Source: Sphaerisporangium sp040685555 (GTDB taxonomy: Bacteria; Actinomycetota; Actinomycetes; Streptosporangiales; Streptosporangiaceae). From it: DNA of 64,000 nt. Each line of letters begins with the position of its first letter. Position 1 is the first letter of the stretch. Location of the stretch: assembly GCF_040685555.1 (NCBI RefSeq), contig NZ_JBFBIK010000010.1, positions 1-64,000 of the forward strand, in the 5' to 3' direction. Shown here one piece after another: positions 37,623 through 46,252 of this stretch. The position numbers and the translations under genes were made by a program. The notes beneath the pieces were generated by a model. It did no database searches. It was not told the DNA's origin and saw only the letters and a list, made by a program, of their open reading frames with translations.

Positions 37623-38387
37623 GTGCTGATCCTGCTGCCGCCGTCCGAGGGCAAGGCCACCCGCAGTAGGGGGGCCGCTCTGGATCTTGGCTCCCTGAGC
37701 TTCCCCGCCCTGACATCCGCGCGCGAGAAGGCCCTCGACGCCCTCACCGCCCTGGCCCAGGGCCCGCAGGACGAGGCGATGGCGGTGCTGGGCCTGTCCC
37801 CCGGCCAGGCGGCCGAGCTCGACAGGAACCTGCGGCTGCGCACCGCCCCCACCCTCCCCGCGTCGCGGCTCTACACCGGCGTGCTCTACGACAACCTCGG
37901 GCTCGCTTCCCTGGACGCGAGGGCGCGTCGCCGCGCGCAGCGCTCGGTGATCGTGTTCTCGGGGCTGTGGGGGGCGCTGCGGCTCTCCGACCGCGTCCCT
38001 CCCTATCGCCTGTCCATGGGTGTACGGCTGCCGCCGCTGGGCGGCCTCACGGCCCACTGGCGCCCAGCTTTGGCCGAGGTCCTCGACGCGGAGGCGGGGA
38101 TGGTGGTCGATCTGCGGTCGTCGACGTACGCCCAGGCCTGGCAGCCCGGGTCGCGAGCCACGATGGTGCGGGTGCTGAGGGAGACCGCCGGCAACCGCTC
38201 GGTGGTGAGCCACATGGCCAAGGCCACGCGCGGCGCGGTCGCGCGCTCCCTGGTCGAGAGCGGCGCCGATCCACGAAGCCCGCAGGAGCTGGCCGAGCTC
38301 CTGGCGGGGCTCGGCCACGTGACCGAGCTCGGCGCCCCACCCCGCAAGGGCGGCCCCTGGATCCTGGACGTCGTTATCCGTTCGTGA
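37623..38387 (+). CDS. yaaA: YaaA/UPF0246 peroxide-stress family protein
   Basis: A 254-aa member of the YaaA family, which in E. coli limits intracellular iron after peroxide stress. It begins MLILLPPSEGKA and carries the family KATRGAVAR and SSTYAQAW segments. The GTG start sits at the first plausible position, after AGGA. The last 14 bases overlap the 3' end of the convergent 324-aa gene. Confidence 0.88.
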   Translation: MLILLPPSEGKATRSRGAALDLGSLSFPALTSAREKALDALTALAQGPQDEAMAVLGLSPGQAAELDRNLRLRTAPTLPASRLYTGVLYDNLGLASLDARARRRAQRSVIVFSGLWGALRLSDRVPPYRLSMGVRLPPLGGLTAHWRPALAEVLDAEAGMVVDLRSSTYAQAWQPGSRATMVRVLRETAGNRSVVSHMAKATRGAVARSLVESGADPRSPQELAELLAGLGHVTELGAPPRKGGPWILDVVIRS

Positions 38388-39348
38388 TCACATTCAGCCG
38401 TGAACACGCCTTGTGGAACTCCTTCTCGGGGTCGCCCATGTGCGACCAGGGCAGGACGCTGAACCTGCCGCCCGTGCGGGAGAGGTGCCCTCGGGCCGGC
38501 CGCCGCATGTCGGCCAGGTAGAACGCGGCGCCGAAGGCGTTGTGCGCCTCCACGGCCCTCGGATGCGCCCTGCCGCCCCTGGGCTCGTGCCACCGGCCCG
38601 CCGCCGAGGTGATCTCCCGCTGTACCTCGTACGAGACCCAGGCGCGTGACCGCCCCGATCGTTCGCCGACGACGTGCTCGAAGTAGGCGAGGGGCAGCAA
38701 CACCGACAGGGGATCGCCGTCGGGGGCCTGCCGGCCCGCGGCCCTCGCGAAGTCGAACATCTCCTGGCTCGTGCCGCCCCACCCGGGGGAGAGCGTGATC
38801 AGCCGGGCGATGTTGGCGGCGAACAGCGTGCGGTGACGGCGCGACGCCTCGGTCCAGATGGAGTCCTTCTCCTCCCTCGGCCGCTCGAGGCCGAGCGCCA
38901 GCCAGAGAAGGGAGACCCAGGGCGCCGGATCGGCCGGCATCAGCTGGGCGGCTGCCAGCAATGGGGCCCGCGCCGACTCCATCGCCTGATGGAAGACGCG
39001 CATGCGATCGGCCTGCACGGCTCGCGCGCGGACGTCGGGCTTGGCCTCCCAGGCCTCCTCGACGCGGGTGCGGCCGAGCCACAGCCACAGATCGGGATTG
39101 ACCCGATCTCGCGAGAGAAGGGCCTCGATGCCTCCCGCGAGACCCACGGCGGCCTTGGAGAGCGCCTCGACCCGCAACGCGCGAACCTCGGGATCGCCCC
39201 GGGTCGCCACGAGCGCGGGAATGGCGGGTTCGAGATATCCACGTCCCAGTGCGTTCACCGCGTCGTCGAGCACGGTGTCGGCCCATGGACGGCTTGCGAT
39301 CAGTCGTGGCCCCCGAGCACGCGCCCGATCCACTTCGATCACACCCAT
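38374..39348 (-). CDS. Conserved hypothetical, helical-repeat-like protein
   Basis: A 324-aa soluble protein without signal peptide. The middle is mostly amphipathic helices rich in Trp/Leu/Ala (PDLWLWLGRTRVEEAW, DPAPWVSLLWLALGLERPRE) resembling TPR/SEL1-like packing, with a C-terminal WSHMGDPEKEFHKAC segment. I do not recognise a named family with confidence. ATG start has only weak ribosome-binding sequence. It is convergent with yaaA, with 14 bp overlapped, and lies 140 bp upstream of nothing cotranscribed. Confidence 0.65.
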   Translation of the reverse strand: MGVIEVDRARARGPRLIASRPWADTVLDDAVNALGRGYLEPAIPALVATRGDPEVRALRVEALSKAAVGLAGGIEALLSRDRVNPDLWLWLGRTRVEEAWEAKPDVRARAVQADRMRVFHQAMESARAPLLAAAQLMPADPAPWVSLLWLALGLERPREEKDSIWTEASRRHRTLFAANIARLITLSPGWGGTSQEMFDFARAAGRQAPDGDPLSVLLPLAYFEHVVGERSGRSRAWVSYEVQREITSAAGRWHEPRGGRAHPRAVEAHNAFGAAFYLADMRRPARGHLSRTGGRFSVLPWSHMGDPEKEFHKACSRLNVITNG

Positions 39349-39450
39349 GGGCGGTGAGCCTAGAAGCCGTCAAGACTTGTGCCGCTACCGCGACGTTACG
39401 GCTGCGTTAACGGCGATATCGGCGCTGGGCCGTCCGCACCGATGACGAGA

Positions 39451-39481
39451 ACGGCTCCCGCCCTGGTAGAGCGGGAGCCGT
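39451..39481 (-). terminator. Hairpin terminator of the primary sigma gene
   Basis: Perfect 11-bp stem, ACGGCTCCCGC pairing with GCGGGAGCCGT, loop of 9 nt, extended by GATGAC/GTCATC flanks. It lies 8 bp past the sigma-factor stop. Confidence 0.82.
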
Positions 39482-39488
39482 GCCGTCA

Positions 39489-41201
39489 TCAGTCGAGGTA
39501 GTCGCGCAGGACCTGTGAGCGCGACGGGTGGCGAAGCTTCGACATGGTCTTGGACTCGATCTGCCGGATGCGCTCGCGCGTCACCCCGTAGACCTTGCCG
39601 ATCTCGTCGAGCGTCTTCGGCTGGCCGTCGGTGAGGCCGAACCGCATGGAGACCACTCCCGCCTCGCGCTCGGACAACGTGTCGAGCACGGAGTGGAGCT
39701 GCTCCTGGAGCAGGGTGAAGCTCACCGCGTCGGCCGGGACGATGGCCTCGGAGTCCTCGATGAGGTCACCGAACTCGCTGTCACCCTCCTCGCCGAGCGG
39801 GGTGTGCAGGGAGATCGGCTCACGCCCGTACTTCTGGACCTCGACGACCTTCTCAGGGGTCATGTCGAGCTCGCGCGCCAGCTCCTCGGGAGTCGGCTCG
39901 CGACCGAGATCCTGCAGCATCTGCCGCTGGACCCGTGCCAGTTTGTTGATCACTTCGACCATGTGGACGGGGATGCGGATGGTCCGCGCCTGGTCCGCCA
40001 TGGCACGGGTGATCGCCTGGCGGATCCACCACGTGGCGTAGGTGGAGAACTTGTAGCCCTTGGTGTAGTCGAACTTCTCGACCGCACGGATCAAGCCCAG
40101 GTTGCCCTCCTGGATCAGGTCCAGGAAGAGCATGCCGCGGCCGGTGTAGCGCTTGGCCAGCGAGACCACCAGGCGGAGGTTGGCCTCCAGCAGGTGGTTC
40201 TTGGCGCGGCGGCCGTCCTCGGCGATCCACTCGAGCTCGGCGCGGACGTCGACGGGAAGCCTCTCGCCGTCGTTCGCGAGCTGCTCCTCGGCGAACAGAC
40301 CGGCCTCGATGCGCTTGGCCAGCTCGACCTCCTGCTCGGCGTTGAGCAGCGGGACCTTGCCGATCTGCTTGAGGTAGTCCTTCACCGGGTCGGCGGTGGC
40401 TCCGGCGGCGGCGACCTGCGCCACGGGCGCGTCGTCGTCGTCATCGGAGAGGATCAGGACCTCGTCGTCGCTCTGGACCTCGACGCCGGGCTTGACCTCC
40501 GCCTCGACCTCGGTCTCGGCTTCCGCCTCGACCTCGACCTCCGGCTCTGCCTCTACCTCGGTCTCCGTGTCGGTTTCGGCCACGGCCTCCACCTCCACGT
40601 CGATGTCGAAGTCATCGAGCTCGAGGTCACCCTCGATGTCGAGCTCCTCGTCATCCTCAGAAGAGACCTTGGGCTTGGTTTCGATCTTGGGCGATGGCGA
40701 CGCGGGCACGGCGACCTCCGGCTTGGCCTTCTTGGCGAGGGCGGCAGGGGTTGCGACCTTGGCGGGAGCGTCAGGGGTGGCCTTCTTCACCGGCGCGGCC
40801 TTCTTGGCCACGGGCTTCTTGGCGGCCGGCTTCTCAGCCGGCGCCGCGGCCTCGCCCCCGGCACCGCTCACCACGGCCGTGACGGTATCGGGCTGCTCCT
40901 TGGCCGCCGCGGTGGCGGTCTTGGTCTTCTTCACGGGGGCGGCGGTGCGACGCTTGGCCGGGCCACGAGATTTCTTGGGCGCCGCCGAGTCCGCAGCGGT
41001 CACCACGACGGTCACACCCTCTTTGCTGAGGTTCCTCAGGAACCCAGCGGCGTGCGACATCGGGATGTCCGCCTCCTCGAAGGCCTTGCGGACATCCTCA
41101 GACTCGAGGAAACCCTGCGAGCGCCCACGCTCGATGAGCCGCTGAATGACGGGCTCGTTCAGCTCAGATGGCTTCGAGCGAGTCGAACTTGCAGGCGACA
41201 C
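39489..41201 (-). CDS. hrdB: Primary RNA polymerase sigma factor (RpoD/SigA/HrdB)
   Basis: A 570-aa housekeeping sigma factor. The N-terminal region 1.1-like segment is followed by a long Lys/Ala/Pro-rich stretch (~85-170) and an acidic Glu/Val repeat (~185-255). Region 1.2 is at DPVKDYLKQIGKVPLLNAEQ, region 2 at LFLDLIQEGNLGLIRAVEKF and YKFSTYATWWIRQAITRAMA (promoter melting and -10 contacts), and regions 3 and 4 follow, ending with TRERIRQIESKTMSKLRHPS. The GTG 41201 start has GAGAGG 5 nt upstream. The KA-rich plus acidic extension matches the actinomycete HrdB type. It lies in a block of core genes with the parE and SpoIIE genes. Confidence 0.94.
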   Translation of the reverse strand: MSPASSTRSKPSELNEPVIQRLIERGRSQGFLESEDVRKAFEEADIPMSHAAGFLRNLSKEGVTVVVTAADSAAPKKSRGPAKRRTAAPVKKTKTATAAAKEQPDTVTAVVSGAGGEAAAPAEKPAAKKPVAKKAAPVKKATPDAPAKVATPAALAKKAKPEVAVPASPSPKIETKPKVSSEDDEELDIEGDLELDDFDIDVEVEAVAETDTETEVEAEPEVEVEAEAETEVEAEVKPGVEVQSDDEVLILSDDDDDAPVAQVAAAGATADPVKDYLKQIGKVPLLNAEQEVELAKRIEAGLFAEEQLANDGERLPVDVRAELEWIAEDGRRAKNHLLEANLRLVVSLAKRYTGRGMLFLDLIQEGNLGLIRAVEKFDYTKGYKFSTYATWWIRQAITRAMADQARTIRIPVHMVEVINKLARVQRQMLQDLGREPTPEELARELDMTPEKVVEVQKYGREPISLHTPLGEEGDSEFGDLIEDSEAIVPADAVSFTLLQEQLHSVLDTLSEREAGVVSMRFGLTDGQPKTLDEIGKVYGVTRERIRQIESKTMSKLRHPSRSQVLRDYLD

Positions 41202-41437
41202 GAACACCTCTCGAACGAACGCATGGTGAGAATGGACCCAGGTGCCCGCTAGGGGCGCTTGCTTTTTTCGGTGGTGGGCCGTGCGAACCGCGACGTACCT
41301 GCCCAGCATTCTGGCACGACCCCGCTGTCCTTACGGCCGCCTCACAGCGGTTGCCCTCCACCCTAGGCCGACCGGAACAGTAGTGCGTACGGAAGCGGGT
41401 CACCGATACCCGAAAGCAACCCTTATGACTGTTTCAT

Positions 41438-43537
41438 TCAGTCACTCTTTGTGGCGGCCGGCACATGAACGGCGAGCACCGTGACGTCATCGTCCTGCTC
41501 ATACCCCGCCAGCATCCGATCCACCAGGAAGTCAAGCAACATATGCGGATTTCCTAGGACTTCAGGAGGCGCCTCGCCGACTACAGAACAAAGTTCCGCG
41601 AGCCCGGCGTCGAGCCCTCGCTTGCGGTTCTCCACGAGGCCGTCCGAGTAGAGCACCGCGGTGTGACCCGGCGGGACGCAGAACCGGAACTGCTTGCGGA
41701 TGGTCGGCCAGCCGAGCGGGGTGCCGGGCTCCCCCTCGGACAGCACGGCGGTGCCCTGAGGCGACACCAGCAGGGGCGGCGGGTGACCGGCCAGCGCGAG
41801 GGTGCCCTCGCCGGTGCCGGGCTCGACGACCATGTACGCCAGGGTCGTGACCTGCTCTTCGTCCTCGGTGGCGTCGAAGACCCGGTCGAGACCGGTGAGC
41901 ACGGCCGCGGGCGGCGGGTTGGTGAGGGCCAGGGCGCGCATGGCGTTGCGGATGCGGCCCATGCCCGCGGCGGCCTTGACGCCCTTGCCCATGACGTCGC
42001 CCACGACGGCCGCCACCCGGGCGTCCTGCAGGACGAACGCGTCGTACCAGTCGCCGCCGACCTGGACGTGCCTGCTGCCTGAGCGGAAGCGCTGGGCCAG
42101 CACCAGGCCGGGGATCACCGGCAGGCGGTCGGGCAGGAGGCTGCGCTGCAGCGTCTCGGCGGTGCGGTGCTCGCGCTCGAACAGCGTGGCCCGCTCCACG
42201 GCGAGCGCGCACTGCCCTGCCAGGGCCTCCAGGAAGACGCCGTCCTCCTGCGAGATCTTCTGCGGCCGGGTGAAGGCGAACCGGAGCGCGCCGAGCGCCC
42301 GGCCCGCGGCCAGCAGCGGGAGCCCGACCCACGCCCGCTCGTCGCTGTGGGCGAGGAAGCCCGCGACCACCGCCTCGTCGCCGCCCGCCTCCACCAGCTG
42401 GGCGCGGAGGCTGTCGGGAGACTCGGCGAACACGGGCCTGCGGCTGTTGACCGCCATGGTCATCACGCTCGACTGCGAGAGCGGGATCTCCTCGCCGGCC
42501 GCCCCGGGAACATCGGGAAGGCCGCCGCTGTTGGTCAGCTTCAGCGCCGCCCGATCGGTGTCGAGGAGGGCGACGGCCGACCTGTCGGCGGCCAGGGCGG
42601 TGCGGCCGACGTCGATGATGACCTGGACGACCTGCTCCACCGTGAGCGCCTCGGCGAGCATCGCCGTGGCGCCCTGCAGGCGTGCCGTGCGCAGGGCGGC
42701 GGCGCCGAGCTGGTCGGTCAGGCGGCCCCGCATCTCCTCGGCCTCACGCTGCGGCGTGACGTCGCTGTTGGCGCCCACCCACTCGATCACCCGGCCGTGC
42801 CGGATGATCGGGACGGCCCGCACCTCGAAGTGGCGGTAACCGCTTGCCCGGGTGCGGACGCGATAGCTCCACTCGAACAGGGTGCGCCCGCGCAGGGCCT
42901 CGCGCCATGCCTCGTCGGCGGCCGGGCGGTCGTCGGGATGGACGGCCTCCAGCCAGCCGTAGGCGTTGTACTCTTCGAGGCTCTGACCGGTGATGGCCCG
43001 CCACTGCGGGGCGTCCTCGATCACGGCGCCGGTGGGCGAGGTGATCCACACGAGCTGCTGCTGCGACTCCACCAGCGAGCGGTAGCGCTCCTCGCTGCGG
43101 CGCAGCTCCTCCTCGGTGAGCTGGCGCTCGGTGACGTCGACGCCGAACATGGCGACCCCGGCCAGCGCGCCCTTGTCGCCGTGGATCGGGTAGAACGACA
43201 GGGTCCAGTGCCGCAGCTCGCCGGTGGCGGACATGCTGCGGTAGCGCTGGTCGCCGTTGGCGACCGCGCGGTGCTCGTCGACGACCCTGCGCAGCGCCGC
43301 GTCGATCAGGGCCGAGAGGTCGGCGGCGAGGATCTCCGACGCCGCGTGGCCGGCATGCGCGTCGGCGGCCACACCGCTGATGTCGGCGAAGCTCTCGTTG
43401 ACCCGCTGGAACCTGCCGGCCGGGTCGAAGAACGCGAAGGCGAACGGCGCCTCCGCGAGCAGGCCCTGGAACAGGGCGGGGTCTGAGATGTCCACACCCG
43501 ACTCCCGGGGACGGGGCACGGAGGTTTCGGCGCTCAT
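41438..43537 (-). CDS. PAS-PAS-GAF-SpoIIE PP2C-type protein phosphatase
   Basis: A 699-aa soluble regulator. PAS1 is at ~25-145, PAS2 at ~160-275, GAF at ~300-450 and SpoIIE/PP2C phosphatase at ~470-690, with catalytic-metal motifs VQVGGDWYDAF, VVGDVMGKGVKAA and TAVLYSDGLVEN. This layout is the actinobacterial RsbU-like class that dephosphorylates anti-anti-sigma proteins after sensing small molecules or redox signals. ATG 43537 is preceded by GGAGGTG. No anti-sigma or STAS gene is adjacent here, so the partner is elsewhere. It is divergent from a small gene at 44013. Confidence 0.9.
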   Translation of the reverse strand: MSAETSVPRPRESGVDISDPALFQGLLAEAPFAFAFFDPAGRFQRVNESFADISGVAADAHAGHAASEILAADLSALIDAALRRVVDEHRAVANGDQRYRSMSATGELRHWTLSFYPIHGDKGALAGVAMFGVDVTERQLTEEELRRSEERYRSLVESQQQLVWITSPTGAVIEDAPQWRAITGQSLEEYNAYGWLEAVHPDDRPAADEAWREALRGRTLFEWSYRVRTRASGYRHFEVRAVPIIRHGRVIEWVGANSDVTPQREAEEMRGRLTDQLGAAALRTARLQGATAMLAEALTVEQVVQVIIDVGRTALAADRSAVALLDTDRAALKLTNSGGLPDVPGAAGEEIPLSQSSVMTMAVNSRRPVFAESPDSLRAQLVEAGGDEAVVAGFLAHSDERAWVGLPLLAAGRALGALRFAFTRPQKISQEDGVFLEALAGQCALAVERATLFEREHRTAETLQRSLLPDRLPVIPGLVLAQRFRSGSRHVQVGGDWYDAFVLQDARVAAVVGDVMGKGVKAAAGMGRIRNAMRALALTNPPPAAVLTGLDRVFDATEDEEQVTTLAYMVVEPGTGEGTLALAGHPPPLLVSPQGTAVLSEGEPGTPLGWPTIRKQFRFCVPPGHTAVLYSDGLVENRKRGLDAGLAELCSVVGEAPPEVLGNPHMLLDFLVDRMLAGYEQDDDVTVLAVHVPAATKSD

Positions 43538-44012
43538 GGTCGGCACCTCCGTCGCGTGCCAGGGTCTCCCACGAGGCACATCTCCATAACTGTGATTGGT
43601 AGCGCGGAACTGCACTACATCATCGGCGATGGGCACGCGCGGACGGAAGCCCCGGCCGCGATGCGGTCAACGCATCCTGTCAAAAACGCGCCGCGGTGTG
43701 CAGCAAGATCGGCCGACTTTCTCGGCACTCGCCCCTTGGTCTGCTCGGTCTCCGCCACCCCGGCCAAGCCTTCACCTTCCGCCACCTCGACCCGCACGGT
43801 AACGCTCGTGCCGTAGGGCACGGCGTGTCCGGCAACCGGACGCGCTGGGGAACAGCTTCCCACAGGAGAGGGCGTCCGGTGCCGGATGTGCCCCTAACCC
43901 TTAGGGGTTGACACCTCCGCGATACAAGATGGAATGGGTACGCACGCCCCCTCAGCGCACTGGTCCGGGGGATGGATCTCCCCCGGCTCACCGGGAGGAT
44001 GCGAAACCGCCC
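43538..44012. other. Promoter region between divergent genes, with a small palindrome
   Basis: 475 bp without a convincing gene; a TTG-started frame runs across it but its first part is Arg/Pro-rich. It holds an inverted repeat (CCCCTAA and TTAGGGG, 43891-43907) directly abutting TTGACA (43908-43913), a classic -35 look. No matching -10 is clear at 17-18 bp. Confidence 0.5.
43891..43913 (+). promoter_or_regulatory. Palindrome adjoining a TTGACA -35-like element
   Basis: CCCCTAA-CCC-TTAGGGG followed immediately by TTGACA. An operator overlapping a promoter is plausible for the 95-aa gene. The -10 is not convincing, so this is tentative. Confidence 0.35.
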
Positions 44013-44300
44013 ATGCCTGCTCTAGCAACGCGTTTCACCTGGGGAACCGCCGAACCGCGAGTATCCGGGCCAAGCGAAGCCCAATCGCGAGCAGCCGGAC
44101 CGCGCGAGCTCGTCAGCGCGCGCCTTTCCGACGAGTTCCTCATCGTGCCCATCGAGATCGTGGAACGATGTGTGGAGGATGTGTGGGCGTGCGCCGCCCA
44201 CCTCGGTGTCGACATCACAGCACCCGTCGTGGAGCGCATCGCGCGTGAGCACCTGCTCGCGCTCGCCAGCTCCGCGCCCCTCGTAGGCCCTCCCAGCTGA
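44013..44300 (+). CDS. Conserved hypothetical, helical
   Basis: A 95-aa protein with no named domain recognised. The second half forms amphipathic helices (LIVPIEIVERCVEDVWACAA, HLGVDITAPVVERIAREHLL). ATG 44013 is taken because the sequence before it lacks coding bias; GGGAGG lies 14 nt upstream, longer than usual. Alternatives further upstream (ATG 43932, TTG 43908) are in frame. It is followed by the larger gene at 44450. Confidence 0.55.
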   Translation: MPALATRFTWGTAEPRVSGPSEAQSRAAGPRELVSARLSDEFLIVPIEIVERCVEDVWACAAHLGVDITAPVVERIAREHLLALASSAPLVGPPS

Positions 44301-44449
44301 CCGGGTCCCGGCACGGGTAACACACATGCCCCCTGGCGGTGACACTCGCAGGCCCAGGTGGGTAACAGTCGGGCCTTCCGGGTAACAGCGGGGTCACCAG
44401 GCGGCGTTCCGTGCACCGTTTGGGGCTGGAATGCGAGAAGGTAAGGGGC

Positions 44450-46237
44450 GTGAGCCGCCGACGACGACGAGACCCCCGGGGCACCCAGCCGCCGGACGAC
44501 GTGTTCGCGGAGATGCTTCTGGCGGCCCGCGAGCTGCTCGCCGTCCGCACCCCGCTCGACGCCGAGCTGATGGTCTCCGACATGCTCGGCGCGTGGTGGG
44601 GCCGCCGCCTGCGCCGGGGCGACGTCGAGGAGTTCCTCGGCGAGGGCCTGGTCGACTACGCCGCCAAGGCAGGCACGCCCGCCGCGCTGACCCTGCTGAT
44701 CGCCGTGGCCTACCTCGGCACCGCCCGGCAGGCCGCGAAGGCCGAGGGCGCGGCGCTGGCCCTGATGGAGTCCGACGTGGCGAGACCGCGCTGGGCGGAG
44801 CGGGTTGGAGCGGTCAAACCCCGGGGCTGCTACGTCTCCAGGGACGCCTACGGCGACCAGGACACCGTGGTGTGCACCTTCGCCTACCGGGGCTTTCCCG
44901 ACCAGTCCGCGCAGGGCCGCGTCGGCCAGCAGTCGTCTTCCGGCAAGGTCGGGGTGGCGGGTCCCGGCCACCGTTCCGGTGCGAGCGGGCACGATCGCGG
45001 CTCAGAAGCCGCTGAGACGGCAGGCGGCGACGGCGCCGACCTGGTCGCCGGGCACGAGGCGCCGGGCCTCGGCACGGCAGAGGGCGCCGTGGCCGAGCGG
45101 GCTCCCGAGGCCCACAGCGAGGATTCACACGCCCTGGTGGTGATCGTCGACTACAACATGCGGGGCATGGCCCGTGACGCGTGGGTCTCCTCCCAGGTCG
45201 ACAGCCTGCTGGAGAAGGCCGGCATGGAGGCCGCGGGCAATCCCATGCTGCGCTTCGAGGAGATCGAGCCGCAGCAGGCCAGGGCGCTTCTGGAGTTCGC
45301 CATGAAGGCCACGACCGAGTCGCTGGGCCGCAAGTCGCCCAAGCTCGTGAGCGACAGCTACAGCGCCTACCACGCCTTCGCCAGGGCGCGGATCAAGGCA
45401 CTGCCCCCGGGCCGCAAGCGCCCCGCCCCGCTCTTCAGCGAGGCGCCGTACAGCCGCGACCGCCGCGCGATGCTCGCGGCGGAGTTCCTGGCCTCCGACG
45501 CGGCCGAGCACCTCTCCGACCCCTCGGCGGCGTCCCGGTGCGCCGACCACATCATCGACTACGGCTGCGACCAGGATTTCAACCGCCCGCTGCGGGTCAG
45601 CCCCACCAAGTGCGAGACGTTCCTGCTCGACTGGCTGCCGCGCAAGGTCCTCCTCGACCCCGCCGAGCAGGAGGCCATGCCCCACGTGCTGCTGTCGTGG
45701 GTGCGGTTCGCCGCCCCGAAGACCGGGCTGCCCGAGGAGGGCGTGCGGGCCACGCTGGACGCCGTCTGGGAGGCGACGGGCCGCTTCACCGAGGCCTACC
45801 GCGATCCGACGACCTTCGGCCTGGACCGGTCCCTCGTCGAGCGCCTGCTGCCCGACGGCGACCTGTCGGCCCTCGCCAGGCGGGCGTTCGCGTTCCCGTT
45901 CCTGGAAGGCGTGCACGGCGACATCGACCTGTCGGCCCTGCATCCGGCCGAGGACGCCGACCGCCGCATCCTGGTGGAGATCGACCACGCGGACGAGCGC
46001 GACCGTCCCGACTACGCCGAGCACCTGGCCTGGCACGAGGAGATCGCCAAGCGGCTGTGGGACGGCGATCCCGAGCAGATGTGGGAGGCCGCCCAGCGCC
46101 TGCTCGACCTCGGGCACGACCGGCACGACGTGCTGCACGTGCTCATGGAGATCGCCGAGCGGATCGGCGACCACCCCGACGAGCTGGCCGCCGCCCTCGA
46201 CGACATCGCCGACATCCCCGACGAGCCCTCCGCCTAG
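44450..46237 (+). CDS. Large conserved hypothetical protein
   Basis: A 595-aa soluble protein I do not recognise. The N-terminal ~150 residues are helical (VFAEMLLAARELLAVRTPL). A Gly/Ser/Ala/Glu-rich linker spans ~150-225 and is likely disordered. The C-terminal ~370 residues are conserved-looking, with MRGMARDAWVSS, LLDWLPRKVLLDPAEQEAMP and an acidic end (DHADERDRPDYAEHLAWHEE). GTG 44450 is chosen for AAGG at 5 nt; GTG 44411 is in frame upstream. It has the look of an actinobacterial core gene near hrdB, with no partner evident. The linker could vary between strains. Confidence 0.65.
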   Translation: MSRRRRRDPRGTQPPDDVFAEMLLAARELLAVRTPLDAELMVSDMLGAWWGRRLRRGDVEEFLGEGLVDYAAKAGTPAALTLLIAVAYLGTARQAAKAEGAALALMESDVARPRWAERVGAVKPRGCYVSRDAYGDQDTVVCTFAYRGFPDQSAQGRVGQQSSSGKVGVAGPGHRSGASGHDRGSEAAETAGGDGADLVAGHEAPGLGTAEGAVAERAPEAHSEDSHALVVIVDYNMRGMARDAWVSSQVDSLLEKAGMEAAGNPMLRFEEIEPQQARALLEFAMKATTESLGRKSPKLVSDSYSAYHAFARARIKALPPGRKRPAPLFSEAPYSRDRRAMLAAEFLASDAAEHLSDPSAASRCADHIIDYGCDQDFNRPLRVSPTKCETFLLDWLPRKVLLDPAEQEAMPHVLLSWVRFAAPKTGLPEEGVRATLDAVWEATGRFTEAYRDPTTFGLDRSLVERLLPDGDLSALARRAFAFPFLEGVHGDIDLSALHPAEDADRRILVEIDHADERDRPDYAEHLAWHEEIAKRLWDGDPEQMWEAAQRLLDLGHDRHDVLHVLMEIAERIGDHPDELAAALDDIADIPDEPSA

Positions 46238-46252
46238 CCTTCCGGCGCCCCG

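Noticed and set aside
39528..41252. 574-aa plus-strand open frame opposite the primary sigma gene
   Set aside because: Repetitive Leu/Gly/Asp/His-rich antisense of the KA-rich and acidic segments.
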